Part shown: in pieces, positions 1-10,496 of the stretch
Position numbering within the stretch: the first letter of the stretch is position 1
Layout of the letters: every line of letters begins with the position of its first letter
DNA from: Stramenopiles sp. TOSAG23-2
Taxonomy: Eukaryota; Sar
Assembly (NCBI GenBank): GCA_900128395.1
Contig: LT649374.1
Coordinates: forward strand, 1 to 31,224
Reading direction: 5' to 3'
DNA: 31,224 nt
Position numbers and translations under genes: made by a program
The notes under the pieces: model-generated
What the model saw: only the letters and a program-made list of their open reading frames with translations
The model's database searches: none
Told to the model about the DNA's origin: nothing

Positions 1-671
1 AATAAAACTTTTTTTTCCCACTCTTTATTGGAGGTTGACTTCTTTTCTATCATTTCTACTGCATCCTCAGCCTGCTGCAACATACCATCTGTAGTTACAT
101 ATTCTTTTTTTAATTCTGTCAAGACTTTGGATGTAGTCATACCTTTCATATTTGCTATTTTTGCCTCAGCTTTAATTAAAAGGTCTGTTTTATGTTTCCT
201 TTCCGCAACTTTTTTACTGTAAATCTTTTCCTTAATTTGCCTTCTTCTATTTTGTTCCTTTAAATATGCTTTATATTTACGACAGTCATCACCCTCTTCA
301 CCTTTTTCACATACAGTGTCTTTTGTAACAGGTTTGGTAGGTTTGACCTGTGGTTTTGGCAAATCACCAAAAACATCGTTCATCTTATCGAAGTGATTTA
401 AAGTTCTATTTCCACACTCTTCTTTCACACGACCGTCGTAGAACTTTTCTACATTTCTGAATTCTTTGATGATCTTTGTCTGTATGCTATCTAAAACTTC
501 ACGAAGTCCATCTTCAGTATATGCAAGGGGTCCGTGTATTGAATATTTTGTAAGCAACGGCGTTAACATTTGCTGAATGACTTTTTGGTCCATTTTTGCT
601 TCTTTAACGTCTACAGTTGTTCCTTGAACAAAAAGAACAAGACATGCTAATGTTGCTAAAATCAATTTCAT
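1..671 (-). CDS. Secreted protein of unknown function, 3' end cut by window edge
   Basis: Reading leftwards from an ATG at 671 the frame is open to base 1 (223 codons). It begins MKLILATLACLVLFVQGTT, a typical signal peptide of about 18 residues, so the product should enter the secretory pathway. The mature part is charged, has single Cys residues in VKEECGN, TVCEKG and DDCRK, then a Lys/Glu-rich stretch (KYKAYLKEQNRRRQIKEKIY) likely to form a coiled coil. The last 53 bases are repeated in inverted orientation at 1331-1383, where the frame continues to a stop at 1478-1480. Joined across that overlap the protein would be about 255 residues. I do not recognise the family. That it is a real gene is well supported by the signal peptide and the long open frame; function is unknown. 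Confidence 0.7.
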   Translation of the reverse strand, partial: MKLILATLACLVLFVQGTTVDVKEAKMDQKVIQQMLTPLLTKYSIHGPLAYTEDGLREVLDSIQTKIIKEFRNVEKFYDGRVKEECGNRTLNHFDKMNDVFGDLPKPQVKPTKPVTKDTVCEKGEEGDDCRKYKAYLKEQNRRRQIKEKIYSKKVAERKHKTDLLIKAEAKIANMKGMTTSKVLTELKKEYVTTDGMLQQAEDAVEMIEKKSTSNKEWEKKVL

Positions 672-1330
672 ATTGAATAATATATCTTTAAAAGAACTGC
701 TAAACTCTTAAAAAGGAAGAAATCACTTTAATATATGTATATTTATCATATATAAAGAATAAACGAACAACAGTTCGTTTAACATATATATATATATGAG
801 GTGTATATATAAACAATAATCCAATAAATGTGAAGTATTTAAAGGTTTCTTTGGTATTAGTAAGACTTGTAGTATTCGTATTAAATGAAAGTACCTATTA
901 TAAAAATTAATATTGCCATAGCATTGGACGAATCCCCCCCACTTTTCAAGTAAAACAAATTGCAACTTTGATGGCACGCAAAAAAAGAATGAAAAAAAAG
1001 GCTGTAGGCTGGTGGTATAGGCGACTCATACTTGGAGTGTATAAAAAATAATATATAGATAAATATAGAGGGTACAGCATCATTTCACTTATAGTTTATA
1101 GTACCTGGTAATTGGTAATAGTATTTTTGGAATTTGGAATAATAATGACTATGCCCTCTCCTATCATCATCAGCTCTACTACTGTGTATAAAACCCAGTA
1201 ATAATCTAAATCTTAAATCACACAGCACCACACAGCAGGGGAATAATAAATAGTTATAGTACTTAATTTTTTTTTGCGGAATATTAAAATATTGTAATAC
1301 CGTATTTACTATAACAAATATAAAGTAAAA
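672..1330. other. AT-rich stretch upstream of the left-edge gene; no gene seen
   Basis: It contains TA-rich microsatellite-like tracts (around 785-815) and homopolymer A and T runs, and is presumably the promoter side of the minus-strand secreted gene. The open frame at 723-977 is composed of low-complexity codons and has no recognisable features. Confidence 0.4.
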
Positions 1331-1480
1331 ATGATAGAAAAGAAGTCAACCTCCAATAAAGAGTGGGAAAAAAAAGTTTTATTACAGGAAGTTTTAAGCT
1401 ATTCCAAAGTTTTAGGATCAATGAATAGTTTGGCCTCTCTCCTAGATACTTTAGATCCAAGAACGAAAGTAAATCTGTAG
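1331..1480 (+). pseudogene. Inverted 3' fragment of the gene at 1-671
   Basis: This 49-codon frame starts ATGATAGAAAAGAAG and ends TAG at 1478-1480. Its first 53 bases are the exact reverse complement of bases 1-53 and are in the same codon phase as the minus-strand gene there. It adds about 32 new residues (from LQEVLSYSKVLGSM to RTKVNL) and a stop. The simplest reading is that it is the missing C-terminus of the gene at the left edge, with bases 1-1330 placed in the wrong orientation. It could also be a genuine inverted partial duplication. It is probably not an independent gene. Confidence 0.6.
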
Positions 1481-1802
1481 GAAGGCTAAATACGATCGAT
1501 AAAAACGTGATATATATTTGATTACTAAATCTATAATTTACTATTTTCGTAGATTGTATATATATGAAAAAGTAGAAAGAAGTCGTATGAGTTCTTTATT
1601 AAAACTTAATCGTTACAATGTGTATAGTTGTTTTTCTTTTGTAATAATCCGTGTATTTTTAACTCTCTTCTCTCTCTCTCTATATATATATATATGTACA
1701 CACATATAATGTACATAGTATCCACAAAGTTCTTTGTTTTTGTTTATCATACTTTTTTCACGAGCGAGAACTAATATTTACATGCGGCGGATATTGTAAT
1801 AT
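1481..1802. other. Intergenic AT-rich stretch, no gene seen
   Basis: Contains a CT run followed by a TA run at about 1668-1695. Nothing coding is supported. It lies on the 3' side of both the fragment ending at 1480 and the minus-strand gene ending at 1803. Confidence 0.4.
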
Positions 1803-4770
1803 CTAATCACGATCTAGATTACCATCAACAATCGCCTCTCCTGCAAACCCTTCAGCAAATATATCAACATAAGCAAAGGTATAGTATTTGCTATAATATG
1901 CTGCATAGTAACTTGCATAGTAAGCTTTTTCGTAATCCTCTTTACTTGCCGTTTTACAATATGTACAATAAAAACGAAATTTTTGGCAATAATGACAATA
2001 AAAATCGTTTTTAGGGGAACGTGTTAACGACATTGTTAAAGACGATGACAAGATATGCGTAACAGTAGGAACTAATTGTGAGGTAATTTCCTTTGTACCA
2101 GATCGTAAAACACTTCTTGACAAAAGTGCAGTTAAGCTTTCACTTAATTGCTCAACAAGTCCATCTGATATTTCCTCTGTCAGCATTAAATTCGTAGTGC
2201 GAAAGACGGTCTGATTTACAGTCATTGATAATCCGACGGCAGCCTCGCGATGGATTCTATCCATAATCATAGCCATAGTTGTTTCCACTGTGGTGTCAGA
2301 AAGTACTTCTGCGCCAGGGTTCCAACCTTGTTTTGTTTCCGATTGTGTATGTGGCTTTTTAATAGGAGCCAGATTATCCGGATTGTCTTGTTCCATTGAA
2401 CCAATTGGTGGTAAACCTTTCGGGGTAAAGGCATTACACTTCACTCCATGAATACCATTGTTTCTAGCATTTTCTTCAATCTCTGCACCATGTTCTTCTT
2501 CCGCGCATCTTCCTTCTTCCGCCCCACCTGCCCTTCTAGTACACCAAACACATTTACCACTTTCAGGTCCATGCTTTCCAGCAACTTTAAATAGCTCACG
2601 TGCTGTCTCACAGGCTTTTACAGATTGATGTAAATCGCATCCACCATTTTTTGTCTTTGAAAATAATTGTAAAAATGATGTAGCAAATAAATCTGTTGCA
2701 GGATATACTTCTTCTGGTAATACACCATTGTTTATTTGCCGACGTCGGCGTCGAACGCGGTCCTTTAACCGTTTGAAAACACGGTAAGCAAATGGTCTTG
2801 TACTATGATCGACGCCAGGCATGGTGTCTATTTCTCCCATAGCAGACTCTACTTTTTTTTCCAATACGCGTAACTTTGTGTCATTGCCTTCTCGTCTTTT
2901 CATTTTAGCCAATGATGGTTTTTGAATATTCTTAACGTCTACGTTATGTTCCATCTTTTCAGCCATTTTTGCATCTTCCAATGCATTAATGTAAGCTCTA
3001 TCAGTTTCTCTTTCAATCGTTTCATTTGCCATTTTAAGCGGAATTAATGCGTTTTTAATACAAAATGCAACAGATATTGGGCCTTTTAAACCCATACATG
3101 GCTCTGGTATCACCTTTTTTTTGACAACCAGAGGTTCCGGAATCGGTTCTTCTTTTTCTTTGACTTCAGGTACATTCATTGTATTAGTCTTTGGAGGGGG
3201 GTTATTTGCTTTCCATCTCCATTTACTAGATCGTGGTGCAGATTTTTCAATTGCAGCTGCGAAGGACATGAAAGATTGTTCCTTAATAAGATTGATCGTC
3301 GTCTCTGAGAAGCGAACTTTTTTAGTAGACATTTTTTTCGCTACTTTTTCAACAATTTTGCGAAGTGGTTTGCTAAATTGTTTCCGCATTTGCTGAAACA
3401 TACGTAGATCATTTTTAGATAGTGTTCTTCTATATTTTTCTGTGGCTTTTTTTGGAAATTTTATTTCATTTAATTTTTTCATAAACAGCCTACGTCGACG
3501 AAAAGGTAACCCACCCATTCCAGGCTTTGACCCAGGATTTACTCTTTTATCAATCGGCCCACGAAGTTTCATTTCCAACAAAGGTTCCAGAAGTTTATGC
3601 AACATTTCCTTCAAATTTGGTAACACTGTTTCAAAAGCCCAGTTCATAAACTGGTTTTCGAATATATTATTCAGTGAATCCATCACAGGGTTAGGATCGC
3701 TGCCAACAAATACTTGATCCTGTAACTTGACTGCTACTTGAAGGAGTGAATAATATTCTTCGTGTGTAAACCATTTTTTACGAAAGAAATTTGTCTTATC
3801 ATATGCATCCATTGGCCGTGCTTTTCCATCGGCTCCGATACGAGTTGCTCTCTTGAAAGACGGTCTTTCCGTGTGAGAAAACATGGGATATTCTTCCAGC
3901 TGTGGTAATTGTGCTGAGTGTTTATGCCTCTTGGTTATATTATGGATACTATTTTTATTTATATTATGGTGGCTATGACGACGTTCGTTTGTTTTCTTGG
4001 GTACATCTAATAATGGCCGGAGATCAAACGGTTTTGTCTCAGTTATAATAGCATTTCCATTTACTTTGGATAAAATGGAATGTGGTGACCAGTCTTGGGA
4101 CATTGGCGCTAAAAATTGGACTTTACAAGAGTGAAGACGATCGATACATATACCACTGTGACAATATCTAGTATTATGCTTGTTTTTAGTGAATAAGACA
4201 GTGAGGGCATACCGATTTGTGAAGACGATCGATACATATACCACTGTGACAATATCTAGTATTATGCTTGTTTTTAGTGAATAAGACAGTGAGGGCATAC
4301 CGATTTGTTGGCTCTTCATTCTTCTCGTAAATTTGGCTTTTCAAAAATTCTATTGTATGTTTTAAATGCAAGTCGTTGTAATGACTTTTCTTCGTTAAAG
4401 ACAGCGCAAACCTTGGTATTTCTGACCTAGGGACACCAAACTCTGGATGCGACTCAATCATAACTTTTCCTTCTTCACAAATAATTCTTGTAGCTCCAAG
4501 AAATTTGTTTGCATCTTTAATGGATGACACCAAAATTTCTGTGCCATTATAATACAGAGGTTGGTCAAAGTCAATAACCCAAATAGCTGCAGCAATTTCT
4601 TTTTCTCTATGCGAGTTTTCATCTGAATATTTAACGTGTATCACAGATCCACTTGTATAAATAACCTTTGCTGCTGTTGATCTAGTCGCGGCTGCACTAG
4701 CACTTCCAATTTTATAAACAGTAGTTATTACAAATAAAAACAAAAAAGTCGAATCAATGAAGTAATTCAT
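1803..4770 (-). CDS. Large secreted basic protein with Cys/Tyr-rich C-terminus, unknown family
   Basis: The start is the ATG at 4768-4770, followed by a hydrophobic signal peptide (FIDSTFLFLFVITTVYKIGSASA). An 88 bp head-to-tail duplication at 4131-4308 breaks the frame; counting it once gives one frame of 2880 bases, 959 residues, ending TAG. The two sides share the peptide TNRYALTVLFTKNKHNTRYC, which confirms the join. The N-terminal 150 residues look globular. Then come a His/Lys-rich linker, a long Lys/Arg-rich middle, and several charged helices (VEKKVESAMGEI-like). A cysteine cluster includes CVWC. The last 75 residues hold two CxxC-like pairs (CHYC, CTYC) followed by a Tyr-rich run (YYASYYAAYYSKYY). 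I do not recognise the family. The signal peptide and this tail suggest an extracellular or wall/matrix protein; that is inference. Confidence 0.7.
4131..4308. repeat. 88 bp tandem duplication inside the secreted-protein gene
   Basis: The copies start at 4131 and 4219 and abut directly; they share about 2 extra bases (GT) at the joint. No differences are seen between copies. The period is not a multiple of three, so as written it splits the gene into two frames. Confidence 0.9.
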
Positions 4771-4944
4771 TGTGATTTAATAAAGTTGGTTTGGTATATA
4801 TGTAATTAAATTAACAATAATATTGCTGTTGCGTTGCGTATATATATACATATTTACTGTGATTTAATAAAGTTGGTTTGGTATATATGTAATTAAATTA
4901 ACAATAATATTGCTGTTGCGTTGCGTATATATATACATATTTAC
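4771..4944. repeat. 87 bp tandem duplication immediately upstream of a start codon
   Basis: Copies at 4771-4857 and 4858-4944 are identical and abut. They begin directly at the base before the ATG of the minus-strand secreted gene, so the proximal promoter is written twice. No coding content. Confidence 0.9.
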
Positions 4945-5246
4945 ATTATATACACATGTATTTTATACTATAGTTTAGCTTACAAATAATAATAATATAT
5001 AATATTATTAAAAAGTGCATATAATAATAATACCAGTAAATAATTAATAAATTAAAATTATAATGCAAAAAGAATGATAAGTTTTACTGTATAGTAGTAT
5101 TAGTACTTGTATCGTAGTATATATAGTGCTATTAAAATTTCCTCACTTTTTTCTTTTCTCCTTCCCTATTTCCTATTTTCCTATTCCTCCATTTTTAGAT
5201 GATGGTATAGTCCTGGTGGTAATAATGACCAAGAATGATATTATTA
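4945..5246. other. AT-rich intergenic sequence, no gene seen
   Basis: Consists of AAT/ATA-rich sequence and then a CT-rich stretch near 5143-5195. It separates the promoter of the gene at 1803-4770 from the stop of the PNGase F-like gene. Confidence 0.4.
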
Positions 5247-7994
5247 TTAAAAATCATCGTCGTCGCGATGTTTTTTATATATCTCATCATTATTATTATA
5301 TTTTGTTGTTGTTACTTTTTCATATATAGTTATATAAGAAGAAATGATCATGTACCCTGGACTTTGTTTTGGTATCTCATCATTATTATTATATTTTGTT
5401 GTTGTTACTTTTTCATATATAGTTATATAAGAAGAAATGATCATGTACCCTGGACTTTGTTTTGGATTTGGTGTTTTACCATTATAAAAACCTTTGTACG
5501 CCACAGTGATTTTATTTCCTTTAGAATTAAATTTGCCAGGAAGTAATTCTTTGTACGGTGCAACCCTTTGGCCATTACACCATCCATTTCGACCTAGTGT
5601 CCAAGTGCCATGTTCATTTGGTAATGCAACATCACCACCACTATTTACACCATTTGTCATTGCAATACCATTAAGATATCCATGATTGGCACATCCATAA
5701 TTTGGATGGGTTGTTGGTAATGAGAAATTTTCAATCATTTCATATGTATTTCCGCTTGCATCATTAAAGTAAAAATGATGTGTTGTTGAACAAAATTCTC
5801 CACACCCATTTTCATCGGACCCATGACCGGTAATGACAGAAGACAGTAAAATTTTAAAATTATCAGCATCCTCTTCATCGATTTGTAACAATGACGATGG
5901 GATTATAAAATCAATAGATGATCTATTATTATATTCTTTATCGAATGTATATTGGCCATTATATAATGGAATTGTTTGTATAGGAGTAAATGTGCTCAAC
6001 AAAGTATCACTAGTAGCACGGACAACATCACCAATACCATGTTCCTTCTCTTTATCATAATGCAATACTACATTTTTGTGAGACAAACGCAATGAAGAAG
6101 TTATATACCAAATCTCAGGTGTTCCAGCAATAGAAATTGTACACTGTTTTCCTTGTGCAGCATAAAATATTGGAAATAAATGGGTAATAGCAATGAAGAA
6201 GTTATATACCAAATCTCAGGTGTTCCAGCAATAGAAATTGTACACTGTTTTCCTTGTGCAGCATAAAATATTGGAAATAAATGGGTAATATCCGTTATCC
6301 ATTTTCCTTCACCACGACGAAAAGCTGTAATATATCGAGCAATCTCTAAATTACAATACATATTGTTATCCTCATCATCATTATCATCATCATGGATACA
6401 AATATTAAGTGATATTACTCTGTCCCAGATTCCACAATTAAAGTCATATGTATCAATACAAGATAAAGCAAAGCAATGAAGAAGTTATATACCAAATCTC
6501 AGGTGTTCCAGCAATAGAAATTGTACACTGTTTTCCTTGTGCAGCATAAAATATTGGAAATAAATGAGTAATATCGGTTATCCATTTTCCTTCACCACGA
6601 CGAAATGCTGTAATATATCGAGCAATTTCTAAATTACAATACATATTGTTATCCTCTTCGTCATTATCATCATCATGGATACAAATATTAAGTGATATCA
6701 CTCTGTCCCAGATTCCACAATTAAAGTCATATGTATCAATACAAGATAAAGCAAATTCAATCTCCAATACATTTAAGGACGATGGAAATGTTGGCAATGT
6801 AATGTTTTTAATTGCTCCTGAATTTGCACTCCAACTTCCACCGCTAGGTGCATGATCGAATAAAGAAATTGTAAATGTTGGTGTTTCTAAGGATTTTAAA
6901 TATTCATCATAATCGTTATTTAATTTCCATGAACTCCATCCCAATGTCATTAAAAATGGAAACTTTTCCCAACCAATCATTGTTAATTTTCCAAATGAAT
7001 CAATGCCAAAATATTTTCCAGGATTTGATCTTGGTTCCGTGAATGATATATTAACAGATGCAGAAGGTATCATTGCACTTGCAATTTCCTTCCCATCAAA
7101 ATAGCTAATCATCGTTAAAATGATAGATGCTCCAGCCATATTTGTATTTTCTTGATTAAGTTCAATCACATCTTTACCCAATTCCTGTACAAAAACTATT
7201 CCTTGCACGCCATTTTTCATTCCTTGTTGAATAATTTTATCAATAACATCACAATTATTGCTTAAATGTACTAAAACAAATTTATTTTTAGAAATATTTT
7301 TTGCAGGTACATGGCAAGTTTTACCACTACTAATCAAAACACCAGATGCACAACTAGTACCTGTGGCACTGTCACTACAAGGCCATACATTCCATTCATA
7401 CTCACCATCTAATCTAGATACAATAAAGGATGGGGCATTATTATTATTATTAGTAGTAGTAGTAGTAGACTCAATAAATCTTTGCTTTGAATTCCACCCG
7501 TCTGTATTCAAAATATCTGTAAAATATTCTGGTATACCATTATCTGCAAAAAATAATGCATTTCGAATAGTATCTTTTACTTCCAATGAATTACGAAGAC
7601 TGGTATCTTTATTTTCTAATAGTTGTAATCGAGCCATTATTTTATCCCGTATCTGCTTCAGCAATTGAGTATCTTTTGAATAAAACATAAATGTTGTTTT
7701 TGATTTAATATTTTTCCCAGTCATAGCATTTTGCAAAAACTCATCAACACTTTTATTAGAGTTGAAAAAATTCATAATGAAATAATCTGAAGCATTTACA
7801 TTCAAAAAAATTAAATTTGAACCATTATTTGATTTAATGTTTCTTTGAGAAAATGTATAGGTTTTATTATCAATTTTTGAAGTTATTTCAAAATTTATGG
7901 CAAAATCACCAGGGTTCAGTTTACTACGACCAATATTAATCAATAATAATATAATGATGGTAGATATGATAATTGTTTTCATATTTATATACAT
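5247..7994 (-). CDS. Secreted PNGase F-type peptide:N-glycosidase with PA domain
   Basis: Likely removes N-linked glycans from glycoprotein Asn residues outside the cell or in the secretory/lysosomal route. The start at 7992-7994 leads into a signal peptide (MKTIIISTIIILLLINIGRS). Residues about 195-320 resemble a protease-associated (PA) domain. From about 345 comes the PNGase F N-domain (SLFDHAPSGGSW; CGIWDRV with Asp430 at the place of the family's catalytic Asp; EIARYITAFRRG). The C-domain follows, with TGHGSDENGCGEFC (Glu605) and GTWTLGRNGWCNGQRV. Duplications at 5280-5465 (93 bp, in frame) and 6089-6755 (101 and 283 bp, together 384) interrupt it. With one copy of each the frame is 756 residues. 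Family assignment rests on motif pattern; activity is not proven. PNGase F is best known from bacteria, so a eukaryotic copy with a PA insert is notable. Confidence 0.8.
5280..5465. repeat. 93 bp tandem duplication in the PNGase F-like C-terminus
   Basis: Copies 5280-5372 and 5373-5465 are identical and abut. The period is 31 codons, so the tail peptide around SPGYMIISSYITIYEK is written twice without a frameshift. Confidence 0.9.
6089..6755. repeat. Three overlapping copies of one coding segment in the PNGase F-like gene
   Basis: Copy a is 6089-6189 (101 bp), copy b 6190-6472 (283 bp), copy c 6473-6755. Copies b and c begin at the same base. They differ at about seven positions, mostly silent, such as ATTACTC/ATCACTC and CGAAAAGC/CGAAATGC. 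Copy a matches the start of b. Neither period alone is a multiple of three but the sum, 384, is. The roughly 2.5% divergence is what two alleles would show. Confidence 0.9.
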
Positions 7995-8137
7995 TGTTGG
8001 GTTTAATTTTAATTTATGATATCCTTTTTTTTTTTTAAGTAGATGTAGTTAATTATAATGTACCGGTCAGCTTCTGCAGTTATACCATTAGATGTAAATT
8101 TTGTTTTTTTTTAAAACTATCCACACGTCTTCCACAG

Positions 8138-8176
<39 letters not shown>
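8138..8176. repeat. TA dinucleotide microsatellite
   Basis: An almost uninterrupted AT run of about 38 bases. Confidence 0.95.
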
Positions 8177-8178
<2 letters not shown>

Positions 8179-8630
8179 CTAAAATATCCGGATATTTTAA
8201 TAACCATTATATTATTATTATTTGCATTTATGATTTGTGGTGATTTGTGATTGAAATCAGATTTTTGACCTATCATTATCATACGACAATACATATACTT
8301 TATACTTGTAGAAAATTAGGAAAAATCATAACTCTCATTTTAAATTGGCACAGCATTATATAGCATTGCACATTCACTCATCATTTTTTCATATTTTCAT
8401 CGATTTCTGACAAACAACAGTATATAGCATGAAACAAAATAACACTATTCACTATATAGAATATATGTTGTTTGTGTAAATAATAAATATAGCAAATAAA
8501 TATCCGAGGTTTCCTGAGTATACCTTGTCAATAAGAGGGACATAAGTCCTTCAAAAAAGTGATGCAGTGGTTGGGATAGGAGTAGGGTTTAATTTAAGTA
8601 ATAATTTAGTATACTAATATATGCATATTT

Positions 8631-8757
8631 GATAGTGATACTGGATATTGCAAAAAATCGGATATTCTTAAGTTTATTCATCAAAATAAGTAATAAGTAT
8701 TGGCTATTTTTGGATTTTTTGCAATATCCATTACCATCAACCATCAGTATCTCTATC
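8631..8757. repeat. Imperfect long inverted repeat
   Basis: The arm 8642-8659 (TGGATATTGCAAAAAATC) is a perfect 18 bp reverse complement of 8713-8730. Outside it, GATAGTGATACTGG at 8631 pairs imperfectly with CAGTATCTCTATC near 8743-8755, offset by about 15 unmatched bases. It could form a hairpin or be a small degenerate element. Confidence 0.75.
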
Positions 8758-9047
8758 AACAAGGATATAGCGCAAAGACCCGGAATTTAATATTATACTT
8801 GAATGGGAAATTAGAGTACTGAAATGGGGGCGGGAAAACCAAAAACTACCTCTTCTATTTCACTCACACAAAACAAGATGAATGAACACCAAATTAAATA
8901 TTTGAAAATTAGAAATACATTAGTTCTATTAGTGTAGAGATATTGCAAACGAATATAGATATATCACGTATATTCTCTTGTTTTATATATATATATGGTA
9001 TAAATTTATATTGAAAGAAACTAACAAAGATATAGAAAACAAACAAA

Positions 9048-9283
9048 CACAGATACGATGGAAGATGGTGCGGTAAGAAGAGCGGTGAAACATACGCAAG
9101 ATCATAATAAAAATCAAATTGCCAAATTTAAAGACGATTTTAAAGACTTATTTCAAAGTGTTTCACACAGATACGATGGAAGATGGTGCGGTAAGAAGAG
9201 CGGTGAAACATACGCAAGATCATAATAAAAATCAAATTGCCAAATTTAAAGACGATTTTAAAGACTTATTTCAAAGTGTTTCA
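9048..9283. repeat. 118 bp tandem duplication over the Nse2-like start codon
   Basis: Copies 9048-9165 and 9166-9283 are identical. Both contain the same ATG (9058 and 9176). Only the second is in frame with the rest of the gene, because 118 is not a multiple of three. Confidence 0.9.
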
Positions 9284-10030
9284 CAGTCAACAGTTGATAG
9301 TGAAAGTTTTAATAATCAAAAACAGCTTTTAAAAAGTATCTTACAAGATGCTGCGTTGATAGAATATCGCTCATCGAAATATAATGAAACGTTGGATAAT
9401 ATACAAAATGGTATGTATGATAATAATGATAATAATGGAGGTAGCTCTTCATCAACAACAACTACTACTACTACTACCTCGACGGCAACAACAACGTCTA
9501 CCAATGTCTCCCGCTTTTTACATGAAGCTTTGGAAACTTTACCAACAGAATGTCCGGACAATGTATATCCTCAACAAAATGTATATCGAGGCTTTTCAAG
9601 GATGTTTGTAGATAATAGTAGTAGTAGTGGCAGCAGCAGTAGTAACAATCGCCGTAATATGATGATGCCTGGAGGTGATTCAGATGAAGAGTTAGAAATT
9701 ATTGAAGATGCTGTTGCGATGTCAGATAAATGTCCAATTGCTGGTGTAAAAATCAAAATTCCAATGACATCAACGAAATGTAATCACACCTTTTCGCAAG
9801 CAGGTTTAAAACAATGGTTTACACGACACAGGGCAAGAAAATGTCCAATGGCAGGATGTAAAATGGATGGCAGAACTGGCAGTACGTGTCTTAAAATGTC
9901 TGATTTTGTTATTGATCGTGATTTTTTTAATCGTGTAGCAGAATCACAACGTGCATTTGAAGCAAGTCAAGCTAGAAATGGCGGTAGTTCATCAATACGA
10001 GCAGCTACACAAATGGATTTAACACAATAA
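9176..10030 (+). CDS. SP-RING SUMO E3 ligase, Nse2/Mms21-like subunit of SMC5/6
   Basis: Expected to be the SUMO ligase subunit of the SMC5-SMC6 complex, acting in the nucleus in DNA repair. The chosen start, ATG 9176, gives 284 residues beginning MEDGAVRRAVKHTQ; the same start occurs at 9058 in the duplicated copy. The N-terminal 90 residues are helical and charged, as needed to bind SMC5. A low-complexity Ser/Thr/Asn linker follows. The SP-RING is at about 184-245: Cys186 (CPIAG), Cys202 and His204 (KCNHTF), Cys223 and Cys228 (KCPMAGC), then LKMSDFVIDRDFF. The pattern lacks one RING zinc pair, as SP-RINGs do. The C-terminal part is duplicated after the stop (9947-10198). Family length is usually 230-270, so this is normal. 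PIAS-type ligases are the alternative but are longer and carry other domains. Confidence 0.85.
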   Translation: MEDGAVRRAVKHTQDHNKNQIAKFKDDFKDLFQSVSQSTVDSESFNNQKQLLKSILQDAALIEYRSSKYNETLDNIQNGMYDNNDNNGGSSSSTTTTTTTTSTATTTSTNVSRFLHEALETLPTECPDNVYPQQNVYRGFSRMFVDNSSSSGSSSSNNRRNMMMPGGDSDEELEIIEDAVAMSDKCPIAGVKIKIPMTSTKCNHTFSQAGLKQWFTRHRARKCPMAGCKMDGRTGSTCLKMSDFVIDRDFFNRVAESQRAFEASQARNGGSSSIRAATQMDLTQ

Positions 10031-10198
10031 CATGTTTACACCGCTGGGAACCGTGTGTGTGTGTGTGTGTGTCAACGTGCATTTGAAGCAAGTCAAGCTA
10101 GAAATGGCGGTAGTTCATCAATACGAGCAGCTACACAAATGGATTTAACACAATAACATGTTTACACCGCTGGGAACCGTGTGTGTGTGTGTGTGTGT
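9947..10198. repeat. 126 bp tandem duplication over the Nse2-like stop codon
   Basis: Copies 9947-10072 and 10073-10198 repeat the last 27 codons, the TAA and the start of the 3' flank, each ending in a GT microsatellite. The GT run is slightly longer in the second copy. The gene ends normally in the first copy. Confidence 0.9.
10053..10072. repeat. GT dinucleotide microsatellite (first copy)
   Basis: About ten GT units at the end of the first copy of the 126 bp duplication; a second, slightly longer GT run lies at 10179-10201. Confidence 0.9.
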
Positions 10199-10201
10199 GT
10201 G

Positions 10202-10426
10202 ATTAGTATACATTCACGCGTGTAGTATAAATATTGTGTGCGTGCTTTTAATATATATCTCTCAAAATTGTTTTTTTACTTTTTCCTTTGTGACCTCTCC
10301 TCTTGCACACACTGTACATTTTCATTTTTTTTTCACTTTTTCCCTCGAATAAAATTATACAGGTGTTGTTTGATGAATGAACTAAAAAGAATTAAATAAT
10401 AAATATATTGAACTAAGAATATATAT

Positions 10427-10457
<31 letters not shown>

Positions 10458-10496
10458 ATATTGTGTCAAACGTAAAGTATATATATATATAAACAC
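10202..10496. promoter_or_regulatory. Intergenic region upstream of the ankyrin gene
   Basis: AT-rich, with T and CT runs near 10266-10345 and a TA microsatellite at about 10431-10456, ending just before the ATG at 10497. Presumably holds the Nse2-like 3' end and the ankyrin-gene promoter. No gene seen. Confidence 0.45.

Larger units (their letters stand above)
7995..9057. promoter_or_regulatory. Divergent intergenic region between PNGase F-like and Nse2-like genes
   Basis: Both flanking genes point away from this 1.06 kb stretch, so it should hold two promoters. It contains a TA microsatellite (8138-8176), an imperfect long inverted repeat (8631-8757) and a short TA tract just before the Nse2-like start. 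I see no defined promoter motif and no gene. Confidence 0.5.

Noticed and set aside
723-977. 84-codon open frame on the minus strand
   Set aside because: Low-complexity AT-rich codons (Ile/Tyr/Leu), no motif, and it lies in the upstream spacer of a better-supported gene.
8088-8294. 68-codon open frame on the minus strand over the TA microsatellite
   Set aside because: It is made largely of Ile-Tyr repeats from the TA run.
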